Below, piece by piece: positions 35,508-44,807 of a DNA stretch of 64,000 nt. The DNA comes from Alteromonas stellipolaris. Lineage in GTDB: Bacteria; Pseudomonadota; Gammaproteobacteria; Enterobacterales; Alteromonadaceae. The notes under the pieces are model-generated. The model was not told the origin of the DNA. It saw nothing but the letters and a program-made list of their open reading frames with translations, and did no database searches. The first letter of the stretch is position 1. Every line of letters starts with the position of its first letter. The position numbers were made by a program, and so were the translations under genes. The stretch is from positions 186,001 to 250,000 of the forward strand of contig NZ_CP013927.1 of assembly GCF_001562115.1 (NCBI RefSeq), given 5' to 3'.

Positions 35508-38500
35508 ACAGCGACATCCTCTTTGAAATCATATGTCGCTATTTTCCCAATGGACGATAGATATAGGCAAACTTTAATTGTCTCGTTATCCGGAAATAAG
35601 TTTTTGTATGATTCCATTTTCTCGGCATAACGGGCCATCATTCGATGCGCGAATGCTTGCTCAGTTTCCCCATGAGAAGGCCTACTCGTTTTCGCGTCAA
35701 TAATATAGCGAGCATTGTCAGTCTCAAATGTTATATCGATTATTAACTTTTTAAGCTTGCCTAGCCGCTTCGTATATATCGGCTTTTCAACTTCGATATT
35801 ACTTTGCTGTAACGCCCATGCCATGTAGTCGCTGGACTTAAGGTATTGCAGCTGCTCTTCCAATTCTCTTATTGCATAAAATAAAGAGCTATCAGCTATC
35901 CCATGTTTTAATAGCAATACTCGCCAATACGCTCGGTTAGTTTCAGCCGGTTGAGCGAAGAATGCATCCCATCCCTTATCGGCAATTTTTTCAATAGTGG
36001 CGTGAAAAACTATTCCTATAATTCTGTGTGTATCAACCATCCAGTCAAATTTAGGAGGGGCTTCATTATCCACATGTATGATACCGCGCGATGACGCTAA
36101 CATTTGGCCTTCTGGAAGGTGCAAGTTATTCAATTTAGTGAGTCGCGTTCGCTTTGGTAACGTATCAACCTCTTGTTCAGTAACCTCGCTTGTCAGAACC
36201 TTAACGGCTTCACTATCATTAACTTTTAACATGCCCAGTAAGCTACTTTCAGGATAAGCAGTCTTTGACTCGCCAAGAATGAAGAGTTGTTTCTTAGCCC
36301 GAGTAGAACCTACGTAAGCCAGTCTGATAGCTTCGTTGCGAGCTTTCATTGACTTAATGGCTTGGATACATTTATTCATACGAGTTTCGGTCAAGCTTGA
36401 CGATTTATTTGGTGCAAATACCGCAATGCGCTCACCTTTAATGGAGGTTTGCACAAAATCGACCAACTTGGTTACTTCTGGCCTAATTGGTTTGTGGCTA
36501 TTTGGAATGAACACGTAATCAAACTCTAAACCCTTAGATTTATGCATGGTCATAAGGTTAATCATTCCAGACGACTTTTCATCCGGTGCGAATAAACTCT
36601 CAATGGAGTCTGACAGTTTATCGCCATCGAACTGTTCAAAACTGAATTTACCCAACAATTCTAAGAACGCTTTGTATGCATTTTTCTCATTCGCATCTTT
36701 CAACACTGATAAGCCGCCTAAGACCACAAACGCCCCCTCGATGATTGAGGCTAAAGATTTACGCTCTGCGTGGCGAATTGATTGGTCAATAACCTTAGTA
36801 AGGCGCTTGATACGCTCGACCGTGCCTTGGCTTAATTTACTTAGCGTCTTTTCCGACTTTAGTTTCGCAATCATAATATCTTTATATCGGGCTCGCTTTG
36901 TTCCACCTTCCTGTGCAATGGTTTCTAGTTCAGTTAGTGATAGCCCCATAAGCGGAGAGCGTAATAACCCTATCCAGCTAACCTTATCGCTAAGGTCACA
37001 GATTGATTTCGTCAGTAGAGTTAAATCCGTAATAACAGACAATGAAGCGAGGGGGTGAATATCAATCGCTCTATGACCTACCTCCCCTTTGCGCAAATGC
37101 TCGATGATGGTTGCTAAGTCAGCGCGTGAACGGCCTAATACTGCGATAGATGCGTTCTTTTCTGCGCTTTGTATTTTGTGAATTTGATTCACAATGTCAG
37201 AAGCTTGTCTTGCTAACCAATTTGGACCTTCGTATCGTGTGATGGATACGGCCTCATTATCTAAGGCAGGTTTTGCCGCCTCAGAAGGGTTATAAGTGGT
37301 TGAACCAAGTGAAGCATCTGTTTTGCTGCCAAATGCACTTGAAAACTTACTATTCACCCATTCGATAATCCCAGCTTGAGAGCGATAGTTACTCGTTAGT
37401 TGGTGTGTCTCTAAGTTTAAGTGTCCTACGCCATTATCAGACGCTTGAATAAAGTTTCCAACATCGGCACCTCGAAATAAATAAATCGACTGCATCTTAT
37501 CGCCAACCAGATACAACGTTTTACCATCATCTATTTGCCACCCGCTACTCAGACGCTTTAAAAGCTCAAATTGAAAAGGCGAACAGTCTTGCACTTCATC
37601 TACTAATATATGGGAAATGCGGTTATCAAGTCGTAGCATCGTATCACTCGGTTTACCTTCTTCCCCTAGTGCGCGTAATGCCGCGTTTTGAATCTCTGCA
37701 AAGTCGCATTCTTTATGCTTATTAAACTGAAGCAATAACTTGGCAGCAAGTATTGGTAGAAGGGTTAAGATACTTGATAGAAGATCCCATTCTTTGTTGG
37801 AGTAATTTGGTGGTACAACACTATCTAAAATACCTACGATGTCTTCATCTAGGTCGCGAAAGTGCTCTAGTAAGCAGCTGGCTTGCTCACGCATCATGGT
37901 TGCATGCGCTTTTGCATCTTCATCTTTAATGTCTTTAAGTGGACCGAACCCTTCTCGCTTAGTTAATTTAGATTTAACTTTGCCTTGCTTAGTAAAGAAA
38001 ACTTCTTTAAACGAGGTAAGAAATTTAAAGGTTTGCTCATCTGTTAAGGCATCTGAATCTAGCTGGTGGACGTTACATTCTGTGCCCTTTGCATACGCCA
38101 CAATGTCTTTTAGCTCATCCATGACACTATTGAGTGTATCGAACAAAGGTGCAGCGCATTTAGCGATAACTTGTGCGTTGTTATTTTCCATAACTTCACG
38201 CTGCTCTACGACGTCCCTGTCCATAACCAATGATAGCCATTGCTCGCGGTAAGACAGCATTTCGGCCAGCATGTTGACCGCCTTTGGAAATTTGTTATCA
38301 AAATGCATAAGCAGCTTTCTGATGTCTTCGCCCAAATCAGAGTTTTCTTTGTATTGCCCCAATAAAGACTCTGCGGCTGCTCTGTAAAGGTCGTTTGGTC
38401 TTTCAGATATCGCCGTGATTTTTCCAAAACAACTTGATGCAGGGGCCATAGCAGCAATACTTTTGCAGAGGGAATCAAAGGTTTTAATTTCCAAACGATT

Positions 38501-38824
38501 GGGATTTTCTAAAATCCCCCAGCCTCTTTCTTCTGAACGCTTCAACACCTTTTTGGCAAGTTCAAACATTTGCATTTCATGAGGGCTATTAGGTACCTGA
38601 TTTAACTTAGCACGCTTAAGCTCATTTACTAGTCGCTGCCTCAACTCAGCAGTCGCTTTATTGATGAAGGTGATTGAAAGTACGTTTTCCGGCTCTAGGC
38701 TATGCAATAGACAGTTAAGGAAATATTTAATCGACTCAGTTGTCTTACCTGAGCCAGCAGGGGCAGCTACCAATTTATGTGTTGTGAGTTCTGATAGTGT
38801 TTTACGTATATTCGTGTCTTGCAT
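35504..38824 (-). CDS. UvrD-family helicase-nuclease, AddA-like
   Basis: 1106 residues; AGGAGA precedes the ATG. Walker A APAGSGKTT starts at 21, DEVQD is at 409-413, GDKMQSIYLFRGA follows, MTMHKSKGLEFDYVF and RLAYVGSTRAKKQLF are motifs V and VI. The C-terminal nuclease domain has GIVFHATIEKIA (His) and ARYIIDAKTSRPS (D1043-x-K1045). Together with the AddB-like protein at 22738 it can make an AddAB-type machine for double-strand end processing. The two genes are 10 kb apart and face each other, with unrelated cargo between. Confidence 0.85.
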   Translation of the reverse strand: MQDTNIRKTLSELTTHKLVAAPAGSGKTTESIKYFLNCLLHSLEPENVLSITFINKATAELRQRLVNELKRAKLNQVPNSPHEMQMFELAKKVLKRSEERGWGILENPNRLEIKTFDSLCKSIAAMAPASSCFGKITAISERPNDLYRAAAESLLGQYKENSDLGEDIRKLLMHFDNKFPKAVNMLAEMLSYREQWLSLVMDRDVVEQREVMENNNAQVIAKCAAPLFDTLNSVMDELKDIVAYAKGTECNVHQLDSDALTDEQTFKFLTSFKEVFFTKQGKVKSKLTKREGFGPLKDIKDEDAKAHATMMREQASCLLEHFRDLDEDIVGILDSVVPPNYSNKEWDLLSSILTLLPILAAKLLLQFNKHKECDFAEIQNAALRALGEEGKPSDTMLRLDNRISHILVDEVQDCSPFQFELLKRLSSGWQIDDGKTLYLVGDKMQSIYLFRGADVGNFIQASDNGVGHLNLETHQLTSNYRSQAGIIEWVNSKFSSAFGSKTDASLGSTTYNPSEAAKPALDNEAVSITRYEGPNWLARQASDIVNQIHKIQSAEKNASIAVLGRSRADLATIIEHLRKGEVGHRAIDIHPLASLSVITDLTLLTKSICDLSDKVSWIGLLRSPLMGLSLTELETIAQEGGTKRARYKDIMIAKLKSEKTLSKLSQGTVERIKRLTKVIDQSIRHAERKSLASIIEGAFVVLGGLSVLKDANEKNAYKAFLELLGKFSFEQFDGDKLSDSIESLFAPDEKSSGMINLMTMHKSKGLEFDYVFIPNSHKPIRPEVTKLVDFVQTSIKGERIAVFAPNKSSSLTETRMNKCIQAIKSMKARNEAIRLAYVGSTRAKKQLFILGESKTAYPESSLLGMLKVNDSEAVKVLTSEVTEQEVDTLPKRTRLTKLNNLHLPEGQMLASSRGIIHVDNEAPPKFDWMVDTHRIIGIVFHATIEKIADKGWDAFFAQPAETNRAYWRVLLLKHGIADSSLFYAIRELEEQLQYLKSSDYMAWALQQSNIEVEKPIYTKRLGKLKKLIIDITFETDNARYIIDAKTSRPSHGETEQAFAHRMMARYAEKMESYKNLFPDNETIKVCLYLSSIGKIATYDFKEDVAV

Positions 38825-38884
38825 AATACATCTCCTATTTTTCAGTCAACGTATCTACAAAACGTACCAGCGCAAAATTACGTC

Positions 38885-38911
38885 CATATCCGGTAATCTG
38901 TATCGGATATG
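38885..38911. promoter_or_regulatory. Inverted repeat CATATCCG-N11-CGGATATG
   Basis: A perfect 8-base inverted repeat lies between the AddA-like start (38824) and the plus-strand gene at 38954. Its left arm extends to CCATATCCGG (38884-38893), the reverse complement of the box at 9641 and 13711. Good candidate for an operator shared by several operons. Confidence 0.6.
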
Positions 38912-38953
38912 ACCTATCTGGTTTATGCTTTGTGCATGAATATTGGAGGCCAT

Positions 38954-39463
38954 ATGATTCGAAAGCTATTTAAAAAGCGCCCTGCTCCTAAAATGCGTGA
39001 CAGCTATCCCCTGGTCTATGGAATATTCGCATATCTTCCTATTTGTAAACTTGCTAACCGCCCCGTGCTCCAACATGAAAGGCTTGCAGAAGAGTGGGCA
39101 GGAAGTAATCGAATTTTTCAACAGACAAAAATGAAATCAAATTTAGTGATAGGAAGTTGCGGGCCGTTACTTCATAACATATTTATGTTTGGGGGGGGGT
39201 TAGTCACTCCAGAGCTCAACGAACTTCTGAGCAAATTCGAAAGAAGCCTTTTAGAATCTAATTCGCCATGGGTTAAGCTTTTTATGGATTGTATTGAAAA
39301 TGATGTTGATGTTCGGTTACGTATCGAGCTAATGGAACACGACGATAAGTTACTGTTAGAAGTGGCGAGAAAAGACTATGACAAACTGACTGAGCAGCAT
39401 ACCAGCGCACTTCATCAATATTTCTTGTCAAACTTTGATGAAGTACGCTCGGCATTGAGCTGA
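38954..39463 (+). CDS. Protein of unknown function with G9 tract
   Basis: 169 residues from the ATG at 38954, chosen because TTGGAGG lies just before it; earlier in-frame ATGs at 38909 and 38936 overlap the operator region or have no site. No signal or family recognised. The coding sequence contains nine consecutive G (39191-39199, encoding Gly-Gly-Gly), unusual in this AT-rich DNA; slippage there would switch the gene off. It diverges from the AddA-like gene. Confidence 0.5.
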   Translation: MIRKLFKKRPAPKMRDSYPLVYGIFAYLPICKLANRPVLQHERLAEEWAGSNRIFQQTKMKSNLVIGSCGPLLHNIFMFGGGLVTPELNELLSKFERSLLESNSPWVKLFMDCIENDVDVRLRIELMEHDDKLLLEVARKDYDKLTEQHTSALHQYFLSNFDEVRSALS

Positions 39464-39505
39464 TAGAAAAGGCTGGTTGGTTGAGTAAGAGGGTTAAAAT
39501 ACGAA

Positions 39506-39946
39506 TCAATCTAAATCAAGGAAAAGCCTTTTACTTCTATTTTCCTGACGAGGTATACGAGTCCAAGAATGAAGCCACATACCAGGCTCCAATTTTTGCG
39601 TTACTGTTCTTAGGTACCCATTCTCATTAGTGTAATGAATTGGGTGCTTATTTGCTCCCCAGCCCAGTGGCTCTTTTGTGTCTTCATCACAATATTTTTT
39701 CAAACGCTGTTCAGACCAATATACGACGCCGTTAGGCTCAACGCATCGCCATTTGGCTTCAGCAGGAAAAATAAATCTCTTGCCATCAATTATTTCAGTA
39801 GGCCGTAAGTCAACATCGATTTTACCTACCGAAAGTTGCATCTTAACCATCATGTCACTATCCGTGTGAGAGGTGTTTAGCTCCTTTCCCGTCCATGCGT
39901 CAAAAGTCTGGATGCTAAGTTGTTTGGTTGTATTATCAGTAATCAC
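39506..39946 (-). CDS. Protein of unknown function
   Basis: 146 residues, beta-rich and Trp-rich (seven or so Trp), no signal peptide. No family recognised. It faces the preceding plus-strand gene with a short gap. Confidence 0.45.
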   Translation of the reverse strand: MITDNTTKQLSIQTFDAWTGKELNTSHTDSDMMVKMQLSVGKIDVDLRPTEIIDGKRFIFPAEAKWRCVEPNGVVYWSEQRLKKYCDEDTKEPLGWGANKHPIHYTNENGYLRTVTQKLEPGMWLHSWTRIPRQENRSKRLFLDLD

Positions 39947-40146
39947 GGTTAATTCCTGTTTATCTTTTTGTTCTTTATTTCTCTCAACAGGGAATTTATA
40001 GAGGATTTGCGGCTAATTGAGTATGTCAAAAATTGACAGATACAGGGGTAATCAGAATATGCCACTATACTTTGGTATAAGTTCTCATACTCTAATAATT
40101 TGGCATTATTGGCAGTGTCGATGCTCTACACTCCCATTGTTACGGC

Positions 40147-40440
40147 CTATTGTGAGCTAATAGGCTGAGCGTAGATAAACATCGATAGAAAATGTGCTGT
40201 CAGTGTTTGAAGCCCATCTTCCGTTTCTAGTCGTTTCGCAAAGTGTTCAATTAAGTCACTCGAAATAGATTCATTTTGAGCCATGTTTGCAATGACCGTA
40301 GCACAAAGCTTACGTTTAAAAGACTTCTCTATGTAATCTTCTATGTCATCCACATCTTTAGCGTATTGGAGCTCTACAGGCTTACTAATGTGAACAGTAC
40401 GTGATTCTAAGCTACTCACAAACTGATTAACTGTCGTCAT
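40147..40440 (-). CDS. Small protein of unknown function
   Basis: 97 residues, helical, no membrane segment. No clear ribosome site; start at 40440 is the first ATG. No family recognised. Confidence 0.4.
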   Translation of the reverse strand: MTTVNQFVSSLESRTVHISKPVELQYAKDVDDIEDYIEKSFKRKLCATVIANMAQNESISSDLIEHFAKRLETEDGLQTLTAHFLSMFIYAQPISSQ

Positions 40441-40674
40441 TTTTGATCCGCTGTTTGTATCTGTAAGGTTTTATTATAGGGGCTATGGTGCCCCTTCTCA
40501 CTCACTCTCCGGCTTCGCATCTTCTAGTTTATATGTTTTTAGTGCCAGAACCTTTATTTGCGAGTAATACAGCGATTTGTTATCTGGTTTAGCGGGAAGG
40601 CGTTTATTTGCGACCTAAAAGTATTCGTGTATCGTCGACTTTTAATCAAACTTTTAAATTTCCAAGGGTTTTAC

Positions 40675-40875
40675 ATGCCAATGAAACTACCAGACTTCTT
40701 TCAGGTAAAAATTAAACAAACTAATGTCGATAAAACGATGTCAGAAAATGATTTTATGTCGACTATTCCTTATTGGTTTTCAATCACTGATACTGAGTTA
40801 TATGACATATTGGGAGGCGCTAAATTTGAGAACGATGATTTCGCGTGTGAGCCCAGGTATATCTCCGCTGACTAA
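40675..40875 (+). CDS. Very small protein of unknown function
   Basis: 66 residues from the ATG at 40675; AAGGG lies seven bases before it, which favours this over the longer frame that starts at 40558. Acidic C-terminal half. No family recognised. Confidence 0.4.
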   Translation: MPMKLPDFFQVKIKQTNVDKTMSENDFMSTIPYWFSITDTELYDILGGAKFENDDFACEPRYISAD

Positions 40876-40965
40876 AAACCGCTGTTTATAGAAAATGAAT
40901 TAAGCTCCACGCTACATCATGCTCATCTATTGTTAGTTGGTCGTCATAATGATTGTTTTGCCATA

Positions 40966-41350
40966 TTAAAAATCTAAAAACATTTAGAACTACATTTAAT
41001 GTAGGCACCTATGGCTGTTCTCAGCTCATCAACGTCGATAAGTGACCTGCAAAGTAAAACTATACTCATCAATGGAATAGTTACTTCCTTGATGGATGTA
41101 CTTTGATGCCGTTTTCAATTCATCCTCCCCTCCTCTGCTTGTTACTTATTTTTATACAAACAATTACGCTCTTAGTTTTTTTCTTTTGTTTTTAGAAATA
41201 AGATTTAAGTAATGAGGCGTTAGCCATCTTTAAAAATCTAAAAACATTTAATACATCATTTAATGTCCGCACTAATGGTTGTTTAAAACGCACCAATGTC
41301 GGTTCTTGCTCTTCAAAGTAAATCACTGCTCACCAATGGAAATCAGTGAA
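40966..41350. repeat. Two diverged direct repeats of about 120 bp, 264 bp apart
   Basis: Copy 1 begins at 40966 and copy 2 at 41230. Both begin TTAAAAATCTAAAAACATTT, then share CATTTAATGT, GCAC..ATGG, TCNNCAANGTCG, CAAAGTAAA and ATCAATGGAA/ACCAATGGAA in the same order. The stretch 40876-41544 holds no convincing gene. May be a regulatory or non-coding RNA element, or a plasmid maintenance site. Confidence 0.55.
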
Positions 41351-41544
41351 GCTATAAGTGCGCACGAATGGAGTCTTGATGTGAACAAAGTTGAATGTAC
41401 AGAAGTTAAACCTAAGCTCTTAGACTAATATACGGCACCTAAGCTCGCCCTTTGGCCTGATCTTTAGGCGCAATGGAGGCTTAAGGCAAGGGTGTTGAAT
41501 AATTTAAATAGTAATTGGAGTTTTGTTGCTTGAAAGAAGAGTTT

Positions 41545-42432
41545 CTATGCTTTCAGATTATTAAGAAAGGCTGCTGCTTCAGCGGGGGTTGATGGCTTGA
41601 AACTTCTTTTGGGTCGGGGTAATGCATCAGGCGCGCTAAGTGGGCCTTGTGTTACAGCTGGGATGTGATTAGTGGAGAGGTTATCGCTTTGTAACGTTTC
41701 TCGAAGTACGTTTAGAAAGCCGGTTAACTTTTCTATGGCATTTACGGCTACGAAGGTAACTGCCTTATCCTTGAATTCATATTTCACGAAACCTAGATCA
41801 GATAAACTATTTATTAAACGGCGAATTGTATTCTGAGACCACTGAAATGCTAAAGCTAAGAACCGTACTCCCCGATTAAGAGAAGGTCGGAATTTCTTCA
41901 TGTTCCAGTTCGTTTGATTATAAAGGTACCCATGCAAGATAAGTAGTTTATGCATGTGCTTAGACTGGTTTAACTTGAGGGTGTTGGTTTTTTTGTTAAA
42001 TTTGCCAACGTAAACTTTGAAAAATGTGATTTCCCTAACTAGGCCACCAGCACTCTTCGTCTTTGCATCCTTAAGTGCTATCTCAAGCCATTTAGCATAT
42101 TCAATAGCATAGGCATGCTCACCAATAGTAAGCGTGTGAGATATTTCATCATAGTAGGTGTACTTTTGACGTGGAGCTTTTGGATCGAGTTCGGGCTCTT
42201 GTAAGAATTTTTTTTCTATCAACGAGTCCAGGGCCGCACGAACTGCGTTAGGTGAGTACCCAGTCTTATTACAGATAGCCTGAGTTGTGGACTTAAATGT
42301 CCGATTGAAGATTTTTTGTTGGCATGCGAAATACGCTATGTGTGAAAACACATAAGCTTCCGTATCTGTGAGATGTTCAAACATGCAGGTGGCCATGAAC
42401 AGAACATCGTTATCTTTATTTCTGTTTGTCAT
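41545..42432 (-). CDS. Winged-helix DNA-binding protein, plasmid replication or regulator-like
   Basis: 295 residues. Two winged-helix-like regions are visible: about 35-85 (STTQAICNKTGYSPNAVRAA, then LDSLIEKKFL) and about 190-235 (SQNTIRRLINSLSDLGFVKYEF). The C-terminus ends in a Pro/Ala-rich tail. Proteins of this type are often Rep-like or auxiliary replication proteins, and it lies beside iteron-like repeats. I cannot name the family. Confidence 0.5.
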   Translation of the reverse strand: MTNRNKDNDVLFMATCMFEHLTDTEAYVFSHIAYFACQQKIFNRTFKSTTQAICNKTGYSPNAVRAALDSLIEKKFLQEPELDPKAPRQKYTYYDEISHTLTIGEHAYAIEYAKWLEIALKDAKTKSAGGLVREITFFKVYVGKFNKKTNTLKLNQSKHMHKLLILHGYLYNQTNWNMKKFRPSLNRGVRFLALAFQWSQNTIRRLINSLSDLGFVKYEFKDKAVTFVAVNAIEKLTGFLNVLRETLQSDNLSTNHIPAVTQGPLSAPDALPRPKRSFKPSTPAEAAAFLNNLKA

Positions 42433-42546
42433 ATTTTTACCAACAAATATTAATCATTTGCCGATAAAAAACGCGATAACTGTTGACCATACTAGTCAAT
42501 CAGCTAAAATTAGACCTGTAACCGATTCCAAAAAGTTACGTTTTCA

Positions 42547-42580
42547 AACCCGCATGTGTTAGCGCACGTTGCGGGTTTTG
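42547..42580. terminator. Bidirectional terminator-like hairpin
   Basis: AACCCGCA (42547-42554) pairs with TGCGGGTT (42570-42577), with further pairing inside, followed by TTTTG on plus and preceded by TTTTC (A-run on the other strand). It is between two minus-strand genes and may end transcription of the Rep-like gene. Confidence 0.6.
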
Positions 42581-42695
42581 TCTTCTTAGCGCTTCCTATC
42601 TTCTGTTTTTTATTTTCCGCTAATCAGTAAAGATTTAAACCCCTTACCTATTTGATGTAATCTTTAATTAAATAACGCAATAGATCAAGCCGGAT

Positions 42696-42780
42696 CTGAA
42701 TGACGCAGGATCTTTCTAAAGATTCGATCCGAAGCCTTAACTATTGATTTATAATATAAAGATTCGATCCAGTCATTCAG
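42696..42780. repeat. GATTCGATCC boxes inside a long inverted repeat
   Basis: GATTCGATCC lies at 42721-42730 and 42761-42770. The outer arms CTGAATGAC (42696-42704) and GTCATTCAG (42772-42780) are a perfect inverted repeat. Related boxes (GATTCGATTC at 44510, GATTCGATCC at 44740 and 47111) sit in the other gene-free stretches around the Rep-like and par genes. Probably binding sites of the Rep-like or ParB protein. Confidence 0.6.
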
Positions 42781-42830
42781 GTCAGCTCCCACTTCAATTG
42801 GTTGTATAAATGTATTCGACGCAATGGGTA

Positions 42831-42874
42831 ATTTGAAAGGCAAAAGTTGGTGATTTGAAAGGCAAAAATTGGTG
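42831..42874. repeat. Two tandem 22-bp repeats, iteron-like
   Basis: ATTTGAAAGGCAAAARTTGGTG is repeated at 42831-42852 and 42853-42874 with one difference. The 22-base spacing (two helical turns) is that of replication iterons and matches the spacing in the main origin cluster, though the sequence is unrelated. Confidence 0.6.
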
Positions 42875-42897
42875 ATTGGCTACATGAGTAATAGATA

Positions 42898-42911
42898 TTC
42901 CCACGTGGGAA
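42898..42911. promoter_or_regulatory. parS-like palindrome 1
   Basis: TTCCCACGTGGGAA, a perfect 14-base palindrome with the CACGTG core seen in chromosomal parS. It lies downstream of the Rep-like gene. Confidence 0.65.
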
Positions 42912-43003
42912 TCTGAACTTAAGTATGCCTATAGCCCTTTTCAGTAATGGGCTGTAGCGTTTTTTCTATTTTTTAATAAATCAGGTTTTCGACCTCAAAC
43001 AGG

Positions 43004-44482
43004 TTATGTCTTATTTGCACCGATTTGTCCGATGATGCTAAGTGCTGACATATCTCGTCTAAATGCAATAATGGAACAGCCCTGCTCTTCAGAGTAACCG
43101 ATATTGACTAAGTAACCTTGTATAGTTGCTCTGCCATATTCCACCACCCGCTCCCCTTTCTTAGATCCAGATAGGTATGTTGATCCAACTTGTTCTGTAA
43201 TCTTTTTCGTTATCTTCTCGTGAATTTTGGCGTTGTAAGTTGGATCATGATTAGCAATTATCATGTTCGAAAACTTTCTTTTGAACTCCGGTAGTTTAGA
43301 TGAAGGAGCTACACTTTCTCTTAGCTCATTCCATGTATAGATTTTAAGTGCTTGTTTACCAGTAATTAAGTGTTCCCTAGCCCATAGGCCGAACAAGATT
43401 TCAATTTCATTGTTAGTGGCGAATATGTCACTTTGTATAAGCAATAGACCGTTTAGCTCTTGTCTAGAGCGAATGGCATTCACTAGGTTTGTGATAGTCG
43501 AGCGTGGAAACTGAAGTACTGCAGCTTTTTTCTCAAGCCCCTTGTCATCCTTATAAGTCACTATGGCTTCAAGACGGAAGAGTTTGAAGAATAGCTCGAT
43601 ATCTACAACTGATGAGTTGCTCGCTTCAAAGAAATCTGCCATGTCAAAAGTAGTTGCTGATATTCGCTGCAGGGCTGATATTGCATTGGTAACGTAACCA
43701 CCGCCCGATGCTTCGCTCAAATTAATATCTTTAGCAAGTGCGATTAACGGCTCAAGCGGGAGCGTAAATGTTTCGCCTATATTGTCTGTCTCTAACAAGC
43801 GTCCTTGAATATGGTCTATCAACCACGTAATAGCGCCTGCGTAATAGGACATGTCAGGCAGATATACTAATCTCCCCTCCTCTGCCCTTGCAGTAATTTT
43901 GATTGGCTTAACAAGTGAATTCTCTCTGATATCTATCGAAATTTTTGAAGACTTGTCTTTGCGGTTTGTTCTCATCGCTTTAACAAGGTACCTAACAATT
44001 TGGAGTTCGATGAACCGCGTCTTATCTTCATACTGGTCTATGTTGATTGATTCAACGGTATTAGAGGCCACCAGCTTGAAATTCTCTACTTCTTCACTTT
44101 CTGGAGCACTCGTTAACGCAGCGCCTTGCGGGATAATCAATTTGAATAACTTACCACGGCGCTTTCTAATTGGGTCGGTAGTTATAAATTCTCCTTCCAC
44201 GAATCCACTTTTCTCAAGAAGAGTAAGATGGTGCCGGATATTGGACACTTTTCTTTGTGTTTCAATGGCGAGGTATTCTAGGCTCGCGATAAGCTCATCA
44301 GTACTTTGTAATTTAATAAATATGTCGGAGGCAACAGCGATAGTTGTGGGCGAAATATCCATTGAGTTACAAAGACGGTAAAACGCTTTGAAATCGAAAT
44401 TTTCCGACACGCTGGCTAGCGGTGCTTTATAACCATACTTTTCAGGTAGGTGAAACAATTCGCGCACTGTGCTTCCCTTCAT
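43004..44482 (-). CDS. Rep-like or par-region winged-helix protein
   Basis: 492 residues. A winged helix at about 60-100 (STDELIASLEYL, then RKVSNIRHHLTLLEKSGFVE) is followed by a large mixed domain and a C-terminal part rich in basic residues. Its start is 28 bases from a GATTCGATTC box at 44510, and iteron-like 22-bp repeats and GATTCGATCC boxes lie just past its 3' end. This is the setting of an autoregulated replication initiator, so a second replicon is possible. It may instead be a regulator of the partition operon that diverges from it. Family not recognised. Confidence 0.5.
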   Translation of the reverse strand: MKGSTVRELFHLPEKYGYKAPLASVSENFDFKAFYRLCNSMDISPTTIAVASDIFIKLQSTDELIASLEYLAIETQRKVSNIRHHLTLLEKSGFVEGEFITTDPIRKRRGKLFKLIIPQGAALTSAPESEEVENFKLVASNTVESINIDQYEDKTRFIELQIVRYLVKAMRTNRKDKSSKISIDIRENSLVKPIKITARAEEGRLVYLPDMSYYAGAITWLIDHIQGRLLETDNIGETFTLPLEPLIALAKDINLSEASGGGYVTNAISALQRISATTFDMADFFEASNSSVVDIELFFKLFRLEAIVTYKDDKGLEKKAAVLQFPRSTITNLVNAIRSRQELNGLLLIQSDIFATNNEIEILFGLWAREHLITGKQALKIYTWNELRESVAPSSKLPEFKRKFSNMIIANHDPTYNAKIHEKITKKITEQVGSTYLSGSKKGERVVEYGRATIQGYLVNIGYSEEQGCSIIAFRRDMSALSIIGQIGANKT

Positions 44483-44509
44483 ATTTTTAAAGATTTGATA
44501 GATATCTAG

Positions 44510-44753
44510 GATTCGATTCGAGCATATCCTACAAACTGATGCGTGTAAATTTTCTGACCTTTATCTATCAATATTTTTAGTTGCGCTGCATAACCTTTAA
44601 AATTAATGAAAGATATTTAGTCATTATTCCCACGTGGGAAAATTTTTCCAAAAGCTTGGAAACTCCTTAAAAACGTGGGATGTAAGAGTTTTCTATTTTT
44701 TAATTAAATAGTGGGAAAGTAGCATATCGAGGTTCTATAGATTCGATCCGAGC
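44510..44753. promoter_or_regulatory. Divergent promoter region of the Rep-like gene and parAB
   Basis: The 325-base gap from 44483 to 44807 contains GATTCGATTCGAGC (44510), the palindrome TTCCCACGTGGGAA (44627-44640), half-sites ACGTGGGA (44673) and GTGGGAAAG (44711), and GATTCGATCCGAGC (44740). No gene is seen. The boxes are placed to control both directions. Confidence 0.6.
44627..44640. promoter_or_regulatory. parS-like palindrome 2
   Basis: TTCCCACGTGGGAA, identical to the sites at 42898 and 47005, here upstream of parA. Confidence 0.65.
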
Positions 44754-44807
44754 ATTTTAATCTTTAACGTGCAAGAATTTGGATGTGTCTAATATTGAGG
44801 AACAAGA

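Noticed and set aside
36546..37058. A 170-codon plus-strand frame inside the AddA-like gene
   Set aside because: The opposite strand encodes clear helicase motifs over the same bases.
38909..38953. Longer start for the gene at 38954
   Set aside because: The earlier ATGs overlap the CGGATATG operator arm or lack a ribosome site, whereas 38954 has TTGGAGG.
43851..44381. A 176-codon plus-strand frame inside the Rep-like gene
   Set aside because: Antisense to a longer gene with better codon pattern and start site; composition looks like a shadow.
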